NCBI RefSeq assembly: GCF_963678635.1
Contig: NC_087066.1
Span: 43,635,624 to 43,699,623 of the forward strand
Origin: Symsagittifera roscoffensis
Lineage: Eukaryota; Xenacoelomorpha; Acoela; Convolutidae
DNA: 64,000 nt
Reading direction: 5' to 3'
The position numbers were made by a program, and so were the translations under genes. Shown piece after piece: positions 28,701-33,601 of the stretch. Below the pieces are notes generated by a model. That model worked only from the letters and a program-made list of their open reading frames with translations. It did no database searches and was not told the DNA's origin. The first letter of the stretch is position 1; every line of letters begins with the position of its first letter.

Positions 28701-31381
28701 TCTAATTGATCTTAGTTTGAGTTAGAGAAAGTGGCGGATTGGATGAATCCTATTGGTCTATTTTGAACTAGAATTATTGCGTACTTGTGAGCATGTTATA
28801 TTGAAAAATTGAAATGAAAAATGTTACGGAGGTTTCAAGATTGTGAAGTATGAAATCTTAAAATTACTTTTTAAATTCTACTTTCTTTAATATTTTAGAT
28901 TGGGGGATGAACATTTTGTAGTTTTTACGTGGTTGATTTCGGAGTCTTGTTGTTTTTCTATGTTCAGATTTGTCTATTTCTTCTTGGGGTATTATTTGTT
29001 CTGTCATTTTTCTATTTTTTCTTTGTTTTGGAGATTCTTTATGGTTTTGTGTATTGTTTTTGGTGGCGGTTGGTTTTGTGTTTTGATTTTCGGTGGGGTT
29101 ATCATTTTGTTCTGTGTTTTTCAGATGTGGTTCATTTTGAATGATTTTTAATCCTGTGAAAGAATATAATTGAGTTAATTCGCGGAGTGCGTATTCTTTT
29201 GGGTAATAAGGTAATAGGTTGTTTCGATGTTGAACGATTTCTTTTGTTTTTGTATATTTATCTTTGATTAATATTTTACTATTTAGTATGTTAATTAGTA
29301 TAGTATCTGGTCGCACCAGATGAGTTAGGACCGAAGTGTAACTCATAGAGTAATTTCGGATAGGGTACACCGTCTGCTCGTCACGCTATCTTATTTTCGG
29401 CCGGATAGATTCGTGCAACTTCTTAGTCTAATACCGATCCTAATCTTACTCTTATACTATCTAGTCTCAGGTTGTTTAACTAGTCTCTGCTAGGCTCAAT
29501 AGATCTAGGGTATACTGGTTTATTGCGGCTGCTGAAGTGCTCGGGAGAGTCCAACTAATTTCTAAGTTAAATTCAAATCTCTCTGGTGCTGAAATTACAA
29601 GTAACTTCAGCACTTACAAATAAGTGGGTTGTTAGTTAGATGGATCATGATTGGTTAATATTAAATACTTTACATTGGTAAAACATTTAATTTATCCAAT
29701 CATAAAATGTAGTTTAGATCAGGTTCCAGTTTGGAACTCTTGGATAGTAACGAATAGATGAAATAACAGACTTAAAACCTAGACTGTTGTTACATGACTG
29801 CTCGTATAAGGGCGGAGTCCTAAGTGTCCGCCTGCCCGTCAACGTACATGAAGTAATTTTATGTTAAAAAGACAATTCTAAAAGGAATTTTTTTTCTATT
29901 TTCTGCAAATCGCCCCAACCAAACTCAAGCTCAAAGTAGTCTTGGATCAATCGCTCACCTCAATTTGTTTGGAATAATTTCTAGGCCATTTCAATCAGCA
30001 GCCAGATGATAAATAGATCTCGACGACAAGCTTGAGCCTCGAAGGATTTGAGATTCGAATAGGGCGAGTCTCGAGATCTTCCCGGGGCCTTGAAAAAAGC
30101 AAAAAATTGGAATCTTCTCAATCTGTAACTTGCTATCAATTTTCATCAGCTCTACCAACCAAAAAACAAGAATTACATTGTTCTTTCTCTAAATGGCCAA
30201 TTTTCCTTTTCTTATCAACTACCAGCTATAAAATTAGAAAAAAAAATCGATTAATAATCTTTTTAAACCCTCTTTTAAAGATACTTTACGTAGATGGTTA
30301 ACTGTGAAATTTAAAAAAAAACATCCATGAGAATATGAAAACTATTTTTTCTGCAAAAGAAAGTTTTTGTTTCTACAAAAAAGAAGCGTGAAATTTTGAA
30401 GAACTTTAATTGTTAGCTCGGCAATAATATTGAAAGACGACTTATGCACAAGAACGATTCGGACTGGAACTGTGGATGAGTTGTTACTTCCCGTTTTCCA
30501 AATGATGAACATCAAAGAAGCCATCTTCAAAATGGACATTCAGGGATCAGAAGCAAACGCATTTTCAGGAACACCTCTTTTCCAGCTTTTAAAGAAAACC
30601 ATTGAATTAGCTCCCCAGAACCAGTTTTTTTGAAAAAATTATTTATCGATTCTAAAATTAGAACAAGTTTTTTTTAATAGTTTCTAATTTAGCATTTTAA
30701 TTAACCCACATGCGAAACAGTAAGATTTGATTTCTGAACCTTTAGTCAATTTGCGTAAGCCATTTAAAAGTGATAAGAGCCTAACGTTTCAAAAAGACGG
30801 CGAAACTGAGAAAAAAGCGCACAGAACAAAAAGAGAGGATACCACTTCACTAAAAAATGACCAAAAAGAAACATGCCAATACCGTTTTACAAATAAAACC
30901 TAAAAGCTGATACCAATACCATTTCACAAAAAAACTACCAAAAAAGGAAAAGTTCAAAACCATTCCACTAACAAACATTATCAAGAAATCTAATTGCTAT
31001 TGCAGAAAAAAACGAACAAACAAAAAAATGTCATTAACACTCCACAGAAAACGTGCAAAATAAGAAAAAGATATCATTTTAAAATAGCTGTCTATAACAG
31101 AGCTGGAAAAGATCCGTATAGGAGCTCGCAAGTTTCTCGAAGAAGTGAATGTCACGGCAATTATGATGGAATGGGAGGTGATCAAGAGATACATCCGAGA
31201 AAAGAAGGAATCCGAACTAAAACTTGGGTACGACGACAACAAGCGACAGTTGATAAGAGACATGTTGTCAACATTGATTCAGTCTTATGATGTGTTCTCT
31301 GCTTCTAGTTTCAAGAGTTTGAAGTATGCGGACCAGTCAAGTTGGCCAATGAATATACTCTTCTTAAAAAAAATTGATTAA
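10558..31381 (+). CDS. FkbM-type methyltransferase, type II membrane protein (five exons, host gene)
   Basis: Inferred spliced gene for an S-adenosylmethionine-dependent methyltransferase of the FkbM family (Methyltransf_21). An N-terminal signal anchor would place the catalytic domain in the secretory-pathway lumen. Exons 2 and 3 join to give the SAM-binding loop (VDLGAFAG followed by TYTVSAAL) and the acidic motif FAFEP. Exon 4 gives KMDIQGSEANAF and exon 5 gives IMMEW plus a WPMNILFLK end, all in the order usual for the family. Exon 2-3 and exon 3-4 junctions are GT-AG with matching phase. Introns are large: about 7.8 kb (intron 2) and 10.6 kb (intron 3, mostly one LTR insertion). The exon 1 end and the exon 4-5 junction are not resolved by canonical sites. 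The substrate is unknown; FkbM members methylate hydroxyl groups on varied small or sugar substrates. Confidence 0.75.
10866..11245 (-). repeat. hAT-like MITE, copy 1
   Basis: Non-coding copy of a ~370-bp repeat also seen at 31630-31985 and 47635-48010. Shared blocks are GGTCGACC, GAGAGCTC, TTCTGCGCCGC, a GGCGCGCGCTCCCCC region and GCGCCTT. Its right end reads GATCCGCCCCTGC, the complement of a CAGGGGCGGATC terminus as in hAT-derived MITEs. The left end has a 25-bp direct duplication (TTTGATACTTTTTAAGAA twice). The superfamily call is inference from the end sequence. Confidence 0.6.
11635..11797 (+). CDS. FkbM gene exon 2: first half of SAM-binding motif
   Basis: Bounded by CTAATTAG on the left and TTTGCAG|GTATGG on the right. 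It reads in phase 0 into TQPKICLPDEDKHT and ends FPNAAFVDLGAFAG, with the final Gly codon split 1/2 across the intron. VDLGA is the glycine motif I of FkbM methyltransferases. The reading frame immediately upstream of the acceptor contains a TAG, which fixes the left boundary. Confidence 0.75.
11798..13702. other. First part of FkbM intron 2; mostly featureless
   Basis: AT-rich intron sequence with no coding exon that I can support. The only structured part is a tRNA-like B-box region at 12525-12600. Confidence 0.5.
12525..12600 (-). repeat. Possible tRNA-derived SINE head (B-box like)
   Basis: On the - strand TGTTCGATTCC matches the RNA polymerase III B-box consensus GGTTCGANTCC at 10 of 11 positions. 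A GCAGAGCG string about 35 nt upstream is a weak A-box. The flanks do not pair as an acceptor stem, so this is not a functional tRNA; a SINE or tRNA remnant is more likely. A palindrome GTGAGCGCTCAC lies just beyond it. Confidence 0.35.
13703..14165 (-). repeat. Hairpin-ended repeat (family 1), copy d
   Basis: Begins ACAAGACTGCTCGTATCAGG, keeps the GCGCGAAATTTATCGCGCG core and breaks off near 14165, where the 2.03 kb tandem duplication begins. Confidence 0.75.
14166..16196. repeat. Tandem segmental duplication, unit 1 (~2.03 kb)
   Basis: Starts near CAGATCCGCTTCATTTTGATC (14175) and repeats almost base for base from about 16200. It contains a diverged reverse family-1 copy (about 14320-14790), then AT-rich sequence. 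A short + frame (15008-15193) and a - frame (15915-16349) are both broken or lost in unit 2, which argues against real genes. Lies wholly in FkbM intron 2. Confidence 0.85.
16197..18228. repeat. Tandem segmental duplication, unit 2 (~2.03 kb)
   Basis: Second copy of the preceding unit, with scattered substitutions and small indels (e.g. loss of about 35 bp near 17840). It ends where a third, truncated copy begins: the CAGATCCGCTTC block recurs at about 18236 and runs to about 18345. Confidence 0.85.
18229..18350. repeat. Third, truncated copy of the 2.03 kb unit
   Basis: Matches the first ~115 bp of units 1 and 2 (CAGATCCGCTTC... through CCAACGAGCTTTCAAAAAG) and then diverges. Confidence 0.8.
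18351..19611. other. End of FkbM intron 2; no gene seen
   Basis: AT-rich. Holds one short repeat (18994-19040) shared with 32163-32208. Ends with the acceptor TCGTTTGCAG at 19611. Confidence 0.5.
18994..19040. repeat. ~45-bp dispersed motif, copy 1
   Basis: Contains ACATTCTGTGCTACTT and AACCGGCTATCCTTTT, repeated nearly exactly at 32163-32208. Probably a conserved end or core of an otherwise diverged repeat. Confidence 0.7.
19612..19810 (+). CDS. FkbM gene exon 3: SAM-binding core
   Basis: Begins after TTTGCAG and completes the split Gly codon. Reads TYTVSAALLGRRVFAFEP, then a helix and VNGLHDRVRIFNYAAM, which is the motif I/II region typical of FkbM proteins. Ends at ATCCCAG|GTTCTT with two bases of a codon left over, matching the single base supplied by exon 4. 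Confidence 0.85.
19811..20267. other. FkbM intron 3 left part
   Basis: Intron sequence between the exon 3 donor and the LTR insertion. No feature except the target site GTTT at 20264-20267. Confidence 0.6.
20264..20267. repeat. Target-site duplication, left copy (GTTT)
   Basis: GTTT directly precedes the LTR and recurs directly after the other LTR at 29729-29732. Four-base duplications are within the range for Ty3/gypsy-type integration. Confidence 0.75.
20268..20675 (-). repeat. 3' LTR (408 bp)
   Basis: Identical by eye at every position to 29321-29728. On the - strand it runs TGGAACC...CTAACTCA. It contains an AATAAA signal (TTTATT at 20465-20470 on +), CCAAT boxes near the U3 start and a stem-loop at 20533-20560 (GTGCTGAA / TTCAGCAC). 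Confidence 0.95.
20676..20690 (-). promoter_or_regulatory. Candidate polypurine tract
   Basis: On the - strand, the bases just before the 3' LTR read CCCGGATGGG followed by TGGAAC. It is short and only partly purine, but it sits where the plus-strand primer should be. Confidence 0.4.
20691..22212. other. 3' untranslated region of the LTR element
   Basis: About 1.5 kb between the intron acceptor and the 3' LTR with no - strand coding frame. + strand frames here (e.g. 20959-21243) show no recognisable protein. Confidence 0.5.
22213..22291 (-). other. Predicted 79-bp spliceosomal intron directly after the 601-aa frame
   Basis: On the - strand the stop TAA of the 601-aa frame is followed at once by CAG|GTAAGT, a consensus donor. 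Then come TACTAAC (22268-22262), a perfect branch-point consensus, and TTTTCTTTAG, a good acceptor at 22213. All three signals are near-ideal, so splicing is likely, although it does not alter any frame that I can see. Confidence 0.6.
22295..24100 (-). CDS. 601-aa protein of unknown type, last gene of the LTR element
   Basis: I do not recognise this protein. ATG at 24100 lies in an ATGA overlap with the envelope-like frame's stop. About the first 190 residues are Pro/Ser/Thr/Asn-rich and probably disordered. From about 195 (YRTFKRKFPNHPF) to the end there is a compact region rich in Phe, Tyr, His and Thr with blocks such as RQFTYVGYKKSLK, FDRKFDHIISEALTD and IRILAKLLTTSEL. There is no signal peptide, transmembrane segment or zinc motif. 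Its place after env is that of a retroviral accessory gene. The frame is fully intact. It could be structural or regulatory; I infer no specific role. Confidence 0.75.
   Translation of the reverse strand: MSRQLGSLHRSNSHPTNLTSPIPIIPLFAFPPPDFPSSNVTSGMNSDTNSHISVLYSISQLNNPNIETPDEFADSEPSPSNNFHNSSNFSQPPFQPILSNNPDPITPTPSYASQVTPTYSSYHSDQSSHSPDTPRISPELDNFITLQQQPYHLNTPTINQISSTINSSNPPTPTPSSTYTESLAPSSTSTESSLNTNRAYRTFKRKFPNHPFPAKPGTAREYINHPKHTNTKEFLAITLPSFPQYTLNTPHDTNETRNFVDEYVLMPTLSWTSYYHFTNPLCLPLSNTHIDIERNTDILYRLTTPLTPRQFTYVGYKKSLKTHTAPRANEYTLEYYDHNIIRANQDQFLDDDRFANPQITEKFFIKTPYTFTLNIFDRKFDHIISEALTDTQAYESFKERFQIFSLTFHFLAPHERDLHCSHDIMLRTKQTHTYSYYRFIQNHFDLHTPSRQPHHRFQFINSKYTSPFFLNFTYCIKDTNLHGILRNYDPITQMYIFCPITKTFNAEESRPFLIPHEFVQPIEIPILEFIHNTKFNHKLYNLIQNTPYEFAVGTEELTTIKALQLLWPLLQTKNIIRILAKLLTTSELIHDIFPHGFFPDD
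24097..26715 (-). CDS. Envelope-like transmembrane glycoprotein of the LTR element
   Basis: 872 residues, intact. It has an N-terminal signal peptide (MYILKLLIFLQLPFLVIS). The long Cys-containing ectodomain has N-glycosylation sequons (NITQ, NTTY, NRSN). A block at about residues 470-500 contains AGYLLSGNRSNFLDYEGN and resembles a conserved stretch I associate with envelope-like proteins of invertebrate retroelements (recalled, not checked). A hydrophobic anchor lies at about 703-728, then a tail of about 145 residues with a second hydrophobic patch. Role by architecture: a surface glycoprotein that could make the element infectious. ATG overlaps the previous frame by 13 nt, and the stop overlaps the next ATG as ATGA. 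No clear furin site was noticed. The viral family of origin is unassigned. Confidence 0.8.
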   Translation of the reverse strand: MYILKLLIFLQLPFLVISNQNINPSPRTGPQDLLVTHYDCEENEQKTLHKYAINQVSQCETEPQAIETTDVIATLYSKARATTVTGYKFTATFSEKKVHCSQVSNGNKNRLDHESFYQSNIERLLHLNPDDCKNELLRLNITQNKNSQRKLVNFQVFSDSVHQSQLERHQGHIKLDEKYPYNGAHGRLTYDLHDKHWIPHIGINDPSNCKADTKNKGYQEIMFFDWKIQLEKIQLTRDLSDNTMIYQGIRLPCKNDQGYCDPTTRTQATIVWFPEDTCTTFQVAKIHARMIKFHEKYFIQSIPYEQVHPSRKLSSNFRNIDNIENKLTRFQIYQETELACKYRNPLHRTQYSEILVEYEKGFDMTTGKIKIDPYATGHPLNEGTSYIPVNFQKSNGQPGGHLKPQDTRSTRLQELSLMNTTYFGNIHYDIHLDMKLDYTISRIFQEMSLSELETLHQLCELERTQILQSLALAVLKIPYAGYLLSGNRSNFLDYEGNILWFYTCTKKVSPLYVFEDKRCYKRIPIFYKNKVHFVDTLSRRTYFWDTAVPCGSENSHNVVQLNPDENKYYLLTPYPTLMQSLKKFSPESIRAIARNPNIDLQSIGIYSKSDIQHHIRTQQFQELLTQMDTIQRQSIDQNLRKLAETAGFADIYTQDYSGYFKDIKDYIYLNGEKYRPQDISPINIFSFVTLKNEILDFLGWPYYILEKLTILYAMFNFIGFLFSLLKGIYNTCAIHTQVNRQASVARILFAGFFGIFSTSINKILLDAQIKEYNTKITTRQNTYDEEHNNVDITPTAPQLPALPNNHPLSLVPRNFRNLAITHNPNFRLTTSQSPIQHIMTHQSQDDNTYEQIIEQPHTTAFQSQNNHFFSPR
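26703..27836 (-). CDS. 377-codon open frame without any ATG
   Basis: The - strand is open from just after two stops at 27842-27837 down to TAA at 26703-26705, yet no in-frame ATG occurs anywhere. The first ~270 residues are rich in Ser, Pro, Thr, Gln and Asn (e.g. QSQHQSSPTSFQDNQ). The last ~100 look structured (WNTFTAPPPLFGQ, LHNWALNRLQYRQDI, TIGYITFYNPYSGLSYTC). No family is recognised. Translation would need a non-AUG start, a spliced leader exon or frameshifting: an A_AAA_AAC heptamer at 27833-27827 sits in the preceding frame at exactly the right phase. The frame ends inside the envelope-like gene's start. Length and codon openness argue strongly that it is real. Confidence 0.7.
   Translation of the reverse strand, partial: FKKPSKIATQQSQHQSSPTSFQDNQTPPSTTQNPQTSTRISFQDNPYTFEERHTRLSEPLEPVQRQAPLSEPTYNLYPTLPQELSRIRNSSQSQNTVEINRQIIHPRRNRNLQTPRVHFDIPQSPSQNTPENPIGILPETPTLLSQRSTSSLPSDYLGSTPTSEQIRENPFNPPNQASRLPYWTTHSFTQGEPNLVNDPIDISTDTTTSSSLPETLSLPSTPSISQFSPAPFNLNFPNNLDARYREQSSINIPLRLDWNTFTAPPPLFGQHQESNRLHNWALNRLQYRQDIHNDIRDHNIQILQQNSLQLKFEITVKLNNITQHPYPLNPPNITAQSLPPPFITTEVIYKYDRYTKNTIGYITFYNPYSGLSYTCIF
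27845..28033 (-). CDS. 62-aa hydrophobic membrane protein (ORF B)
   Basis: ATG at 28033 overlaps the stop of the preceding 76-aa frame as ATGA. After MIRTIFSRTD comes a hydrophobic segment (IFLLFVIFITFLSSLILTI), then a Cys-Lys loop (CKCIKKA) and a second hydrophobic segment (ILTFALATVLLILFL), so two membrane spans are likely. Viroporin-sized, but no family is recognised. The stop at 27847-27845 lies 9 nt before the ATG-less frame opens. Confidence 0.55.
   Translation of the reverse strand: MIRTIFSRTDIFLLFVIFITFLSSLILTICKCIKKAILTFALATVLLILFLEEYYNKHKISH
28030..28260 (-). CDS. 76-aa hydrophobic membrane protein (ORF A)
   Basis: ATG at 28260. Almost the whole middle (about residues 20-58) is Ile/Phe/Leu-rich (FIIFLFDILESFLIILIIF, then CNIFLIFYTILELFL) with interspersed acidic residues, so one or two membrane spans are likely. 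It overlaps the next frame by ATGA. Its tight linkage to four more intact frames is the main evidence that it is real. No homologue recognised. Confidence 0.5.
   Translation of the reverse strand: MLFSQTVAQILINFKHFFSILEAFIIFLFDILESFLIILIIFCNIFLIFYTILELFLQLSKTLEYIHRYDFNNLSK
28261..28863. other. Leader between the pol tail and ORF A
   Basis: About 600 bp inside the LTR element without a coding frame. It may hold the splice acceptor or promoter for the downstream polycistron. No strong acceptor was pinpointed. Confidence 0.4.
28864..29320 (-). pseudogene. C-terminal tail of pol (integrase end), fused to the 5' LTR
   Basis: About 150 residues are open on the - strand directly from the LTR edge. 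QHRNNLLPYYPKEYALREL resembles the end of the integrase C-terminal (GPY/F-like) domain of Ty3/gypsy pol, where a hydrophobic VH..RLKPYY-type line is usual. The end (TTRLRNQPRKNYKMF) resembles the basic R-S-R-x-x-x-P tail of such pol proteins. The intervening Asn/Lys/Gln-rich linker is typical. Everything upstream (gag, protease, RT, RNase H, integrase core) is missing. The frame continues back into the LTR only by chance and with a GTG. Confidence 0.6.
29306..29320 (-). promoter_or_regulatory. Candidate primer-binding site, perfectly palindromic
   Basis: Immediately inside the 5' LTR the - strand reads TCTGGTGCGACCAGA, a perfect 6-bp inverted repeat around GCG. TGGTGCGACC begins with TGG, as tRNA-primed sites do, two bases after the LTR end. 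I could not match it to a specific tRNA. Confidence 0.4.
29321..29728 (-). repeat. 5' LTR (408 bp)
   Basis: Identical to 20268-20675; TG...CA ends. Should carry the promoter for - strand transcription of the element. Confidence 0.95.
29729..29732. repeat. Target-site duplication, right copy (GTTT)
   Basis: Matches 20264-20267; directly follows the LTR. Confidence 0.75.
29794..29880 (-). repeat. Family-1 repeat end fragment, diverged
   Basis: ACTGCTCGTATAAGGGCGGAG...GTCCGCCTGCC aligns to the CTGCTCGTATCAGGGCG end of family 1, then the similarity fades. Lies in FkbM intron 3; the rest of 29733-30416 shows nothing. Confidence 0.6.
30417..30583 (+). CDS. FkbM gene exon 4: catalytic core strand
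   Basis: Follows acceptor TTTAATTGTTAG; one base completes the codon begun in exon 3. Reads AIILKDDLC, GTVDELLLPVF and then KMDIQGSEANAFSG, the conserved K-D-(I/V)-(Q/E)-G-x-E block of FkbM methyltransferases. The right end is inferred: coding resemblance stops near PLFQ. No GT lies between 30500 and 30624, so the junction with exon 5 is not a simple GT-AG intron. Confidence 0.7.
30584..31100. other. Inferred non-canonical intron 4 of the FkbM gene
   Basis: To join exon 4 and exon 5 in frame, the intron must start at about 30584 (AGCTTT) or 30586 (CTTTTA) and end at 31100 (ATAACAG) or 31102. None of these is GT-AG or GC-AG. The sequence is A-rich with no coding signal. Confidence 0.45.
31101..31381 (+). 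CDS. FkbM gene exon 5: C-terminus and stop
   Basis: In phase with exon 4 under the non-canonical model. Reads LEKIRIGARKFLEEV, then VTAIMMEW (the usual Met-Glu-Trp strand after the metal/SAM core), a helical stretch, and the end SSWPMNILFLKKID with TAA at 31379-31381. A TAG at 31085-31087 in this frame limits how far left the exon can extend. Confidence 0.75.
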
Positions 31382-31629
31382 TGAAACCAATAGCAACTTT
31401 TTAGAAGTCAAGAAGTCAAAGTTCAGCCAGAGCAACCGGTTGCTGTGCGAATAGAACAAATTGATCCGGTCACAATTATCTTTCCAAAATTATTGAACTT
31501 TTGATTTTTTCTGTGGAATTACTCGAAATGTTTTATTCTTGTTCATTTGAAGTGACACGATAAAAACAGACTTTGTAGTCTTCATTGCAATATATTTTTA
31601 GTATATTTTAATATTTTAACGCTAAAATT

Positions 31630-31985
31630 GTTCAGAGCAGGGGAGGATTTAAGATTTTCTCGAGCTTTTGTCGACCTTTTTTTAGGTCGACCTTTTTTTT
31701 AAGTCGACCAATTTGATTTTCTGAGCTCTACCAAATCACTATAAAGACCCTATTTTGACCAAATTTTCTGCGCCGCAAGCAAATTATTGAAAAAAAAGGC
31801 CAAAAAAGGGTGTTTTTAGGCACTTTTTGGAAAACTTTTGACCAAAAAAATAGCATTTTTTTTCGACTCCCCCCTCAAAATTAGTATATTATGGCACCAA
31901 AAGCGCCTTTAGAAAAGCTTTTAGGTCAGTCAGTCAAACATCGATAACTCAAAATAGTACATAGAGGGCACCTTTTGGGACGGCA
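31630..31985 (+). repeat. hAT-like MITE, copy 2
   Basis: Starts near GCAGGGGAGGATTTAAG. Shares GTCGACC, CTGAGCTC, CTATAAAGACCC, TTCTGCGCCGCAAGC and AAAAGCGCCTTTAGAAAA with the copies at 10866 and 47635. Non-coding. Confidence 0.65.
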
Positions 31986-32799
31986 GAGGGTCGGCAGAGC
32001 CCGGGTGAGTGTTAGTTTTTTTTTGTTTTCCACGCAAAATCAGGTGCCACAAATAGTCATTGGAATCGGTTGAGTCATATTCAAGCATCATATCGTTCCA
32101 GCCGGTCGTGCTTTTGATCTTTTTCTAGGAAATCTTTTTGTAATTTTTCATGAATGTGGTTGAAACATTCTGTGCTACTTACACAGCAACCGGCTATCCT
32201 TTTATTTGATTTGATCCTGGTGAGAGAGACAAGGATTTAAATTAAATCGTATTCACTAGAATCGTATTAAACCAATATCATCATTTTTTCAGCCATGTCT
32301 GAAATATAACTTATAGAACGACCAAACTGTAGCAGTTGATAGACATATCATCTATCTTAAGATCATCGAGCGAACGCTCACTTTATATTTTGATCATCAT
32401 AATTTTTCAATACTCGATAATTTTTTGTAATAAAACCCAAAATTTCAATGAACTGAACCCCTCAGAAAAACCGCTTTCTAATATAGAATATCTACTGTAA
32501 AAAAATGTATTTGAAAAAAGTGGGCTGTTTGCTTGACAGATGAAGATTATTTAAACTATTTAGAAACTCAAAAACTTAAAATGAGCATTTAAGATTCTGG
32601 TTTTTTGGTGTATAATCATAAGTATGGACTACGTTATAGACAAGTTTAGCTTAGAAATGACTTCGCGACATAGTAAAATTCAAAAGTTTATAAGGTTTTT
32701 TTTTCATAAAGTTTGTAAGAACGTTGATTTCTTGGATTTCTGAGATAGGTAGCTAGCATGTGTACAGGCTCACTTTTGAAGGTTCTATTTGTTTCTAAG
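31986..32799. other. Non-coding stretch
   Basis: Contains the 32163-32208 dispersed motif; nothing else recognised. Confidence 0.45.
32163..32208. repeat. ~45-bp dispersed motif, copy 2
   Basis: Near-exact match to 18994-19040 (AACATTCTGTGCTACTT...AACCGGCTATCC). Confidence 0.7.
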
Positions 32800-33002
32800 T
32801 AAATCAATTCGACGCTTCAAAATTTTCGTTGAATGGCTATCAGGAAAACTAAGCGCCGCTTTTTTTTCAAATGTTTTCAAAATCAATCTTAGTTTTCCTG
32901 GAAGGATTGCCGGATGGCTCCTGCTAAGAATTCCAAGATTGGCCTGGGTTCTGTACGTTCCAGACAGGAAATCCAACATATTTCCCTGGCTATCTAACCC
33001 AG
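32800..33002 (+). CDS. Possible orphan exon
   Basis: A 203-bp open stretch flanked by TTTGTTTCTAAG and CCCAG|GTAATT, a plausible acceptor and donor. It encodes KSIRRFKIFVEWLSGK and, near the end, LAWVLYVPDRKSN. FVEW and the W-VLYVP line faintly recall the C-terminal part of FkbM proteins, so it could belong to a second, related gene or a decayed copy. No neighbouring exon was found. Low confidence. Confidence 0.25.
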
Positions 33003-33601
33003 GTAATTGAAACCAACAAAGTGTCGAATTTAAATTCCTTAACCGACTGTTTGAGCCTTAAAATTTTCACGATTTCCAAGAAATCCCCCTCAATCTTCCA
33101 ACTGAGTTTTTAAAAATCCTTGGCGAAATGGGCTGCTTGTTGCTTTTCTGCCGCAGAAATTAACTATAAACTCATTTTGTCTACTCATAAATTTTTTTAA
33201 ATTGAACGCATTTTTGGAACGTTCTTGGTCACATTTTGCTTTGTTTTTAACATTCTTGATGTTTGCCATATTTGAGCATTACGAGGCCAAACTGTGCATT
33301 CTGTGCATTGTGAGATTCCGCAACAGGTCAAAATCAGGTTTTTCGCGGAATTCGCAACTTTGCTACTTTTCTTTGATCTTCTTTGCTGTTTTGGATTCCA
33401 TAAACAAGTACTTGAAACACTGTACCGCTCAAAACCGCTCCAAAAATAGGCCATTTTGCGGAATCCGCAACCGTTCATGCGGAATCCAGAACAGTTTGTG
33501 GAATCCACAAACAAATAAGACATTTGTAATGAAAAATTGAGCTGTTGCGGAGTCCTCAAATTGTAAGTGGAATCCGCACTTTGTTTGCGGATTTCGCTTA
33601 C
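33003..33601. other. Repeat-rich sequence with GCGGAATCCGC-type motifs
   Basis: No gene. From about 33300 the sequence has many copies of GCGGAATCCGCA and its relatives (GTGGAATCCAC), which continue through the duplicated region to 39.8 kb. Confidence 0.6.

Larger units (their letters stand above)
20268..29728 (-). mobile_element. Young LTR retroelement with env-like gene, lacking gag and most of pol
   Basis: 9461-bp element bounded by identical 408-bp LTRs that start TG and end CA, with a GTTT target duplication. Coding orientation is -, antisense to the FkbM gene, whose intron 3 it occupies. Order from the 5' LTR: pol C-terminal tail, two short hydrophobic frames, an ATG-less 377-codon frame, an 872-aa envelope-like frame, a 601-aa frame, a small intron, 3' untranslated region, 3' LTR. 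No reverse transcriptase, protease, RNase H or integrase core is present. LTR identity implies a very recent insertion. The clade is probably Ty3/gypsy-like, judged from the pol tail. Either the deleted form was mobilised in trans or the deletion happened afterwards. Confidence 0.9.

Noticed and set aside
28900-29151. + strand Phe/Val-rich frame resembling a membrane protein
   Set aside because: Antisense of the Lys/Asn-rich pol tail; hydrophobicity is a by-product of AAA/AAT codons read in reverse.
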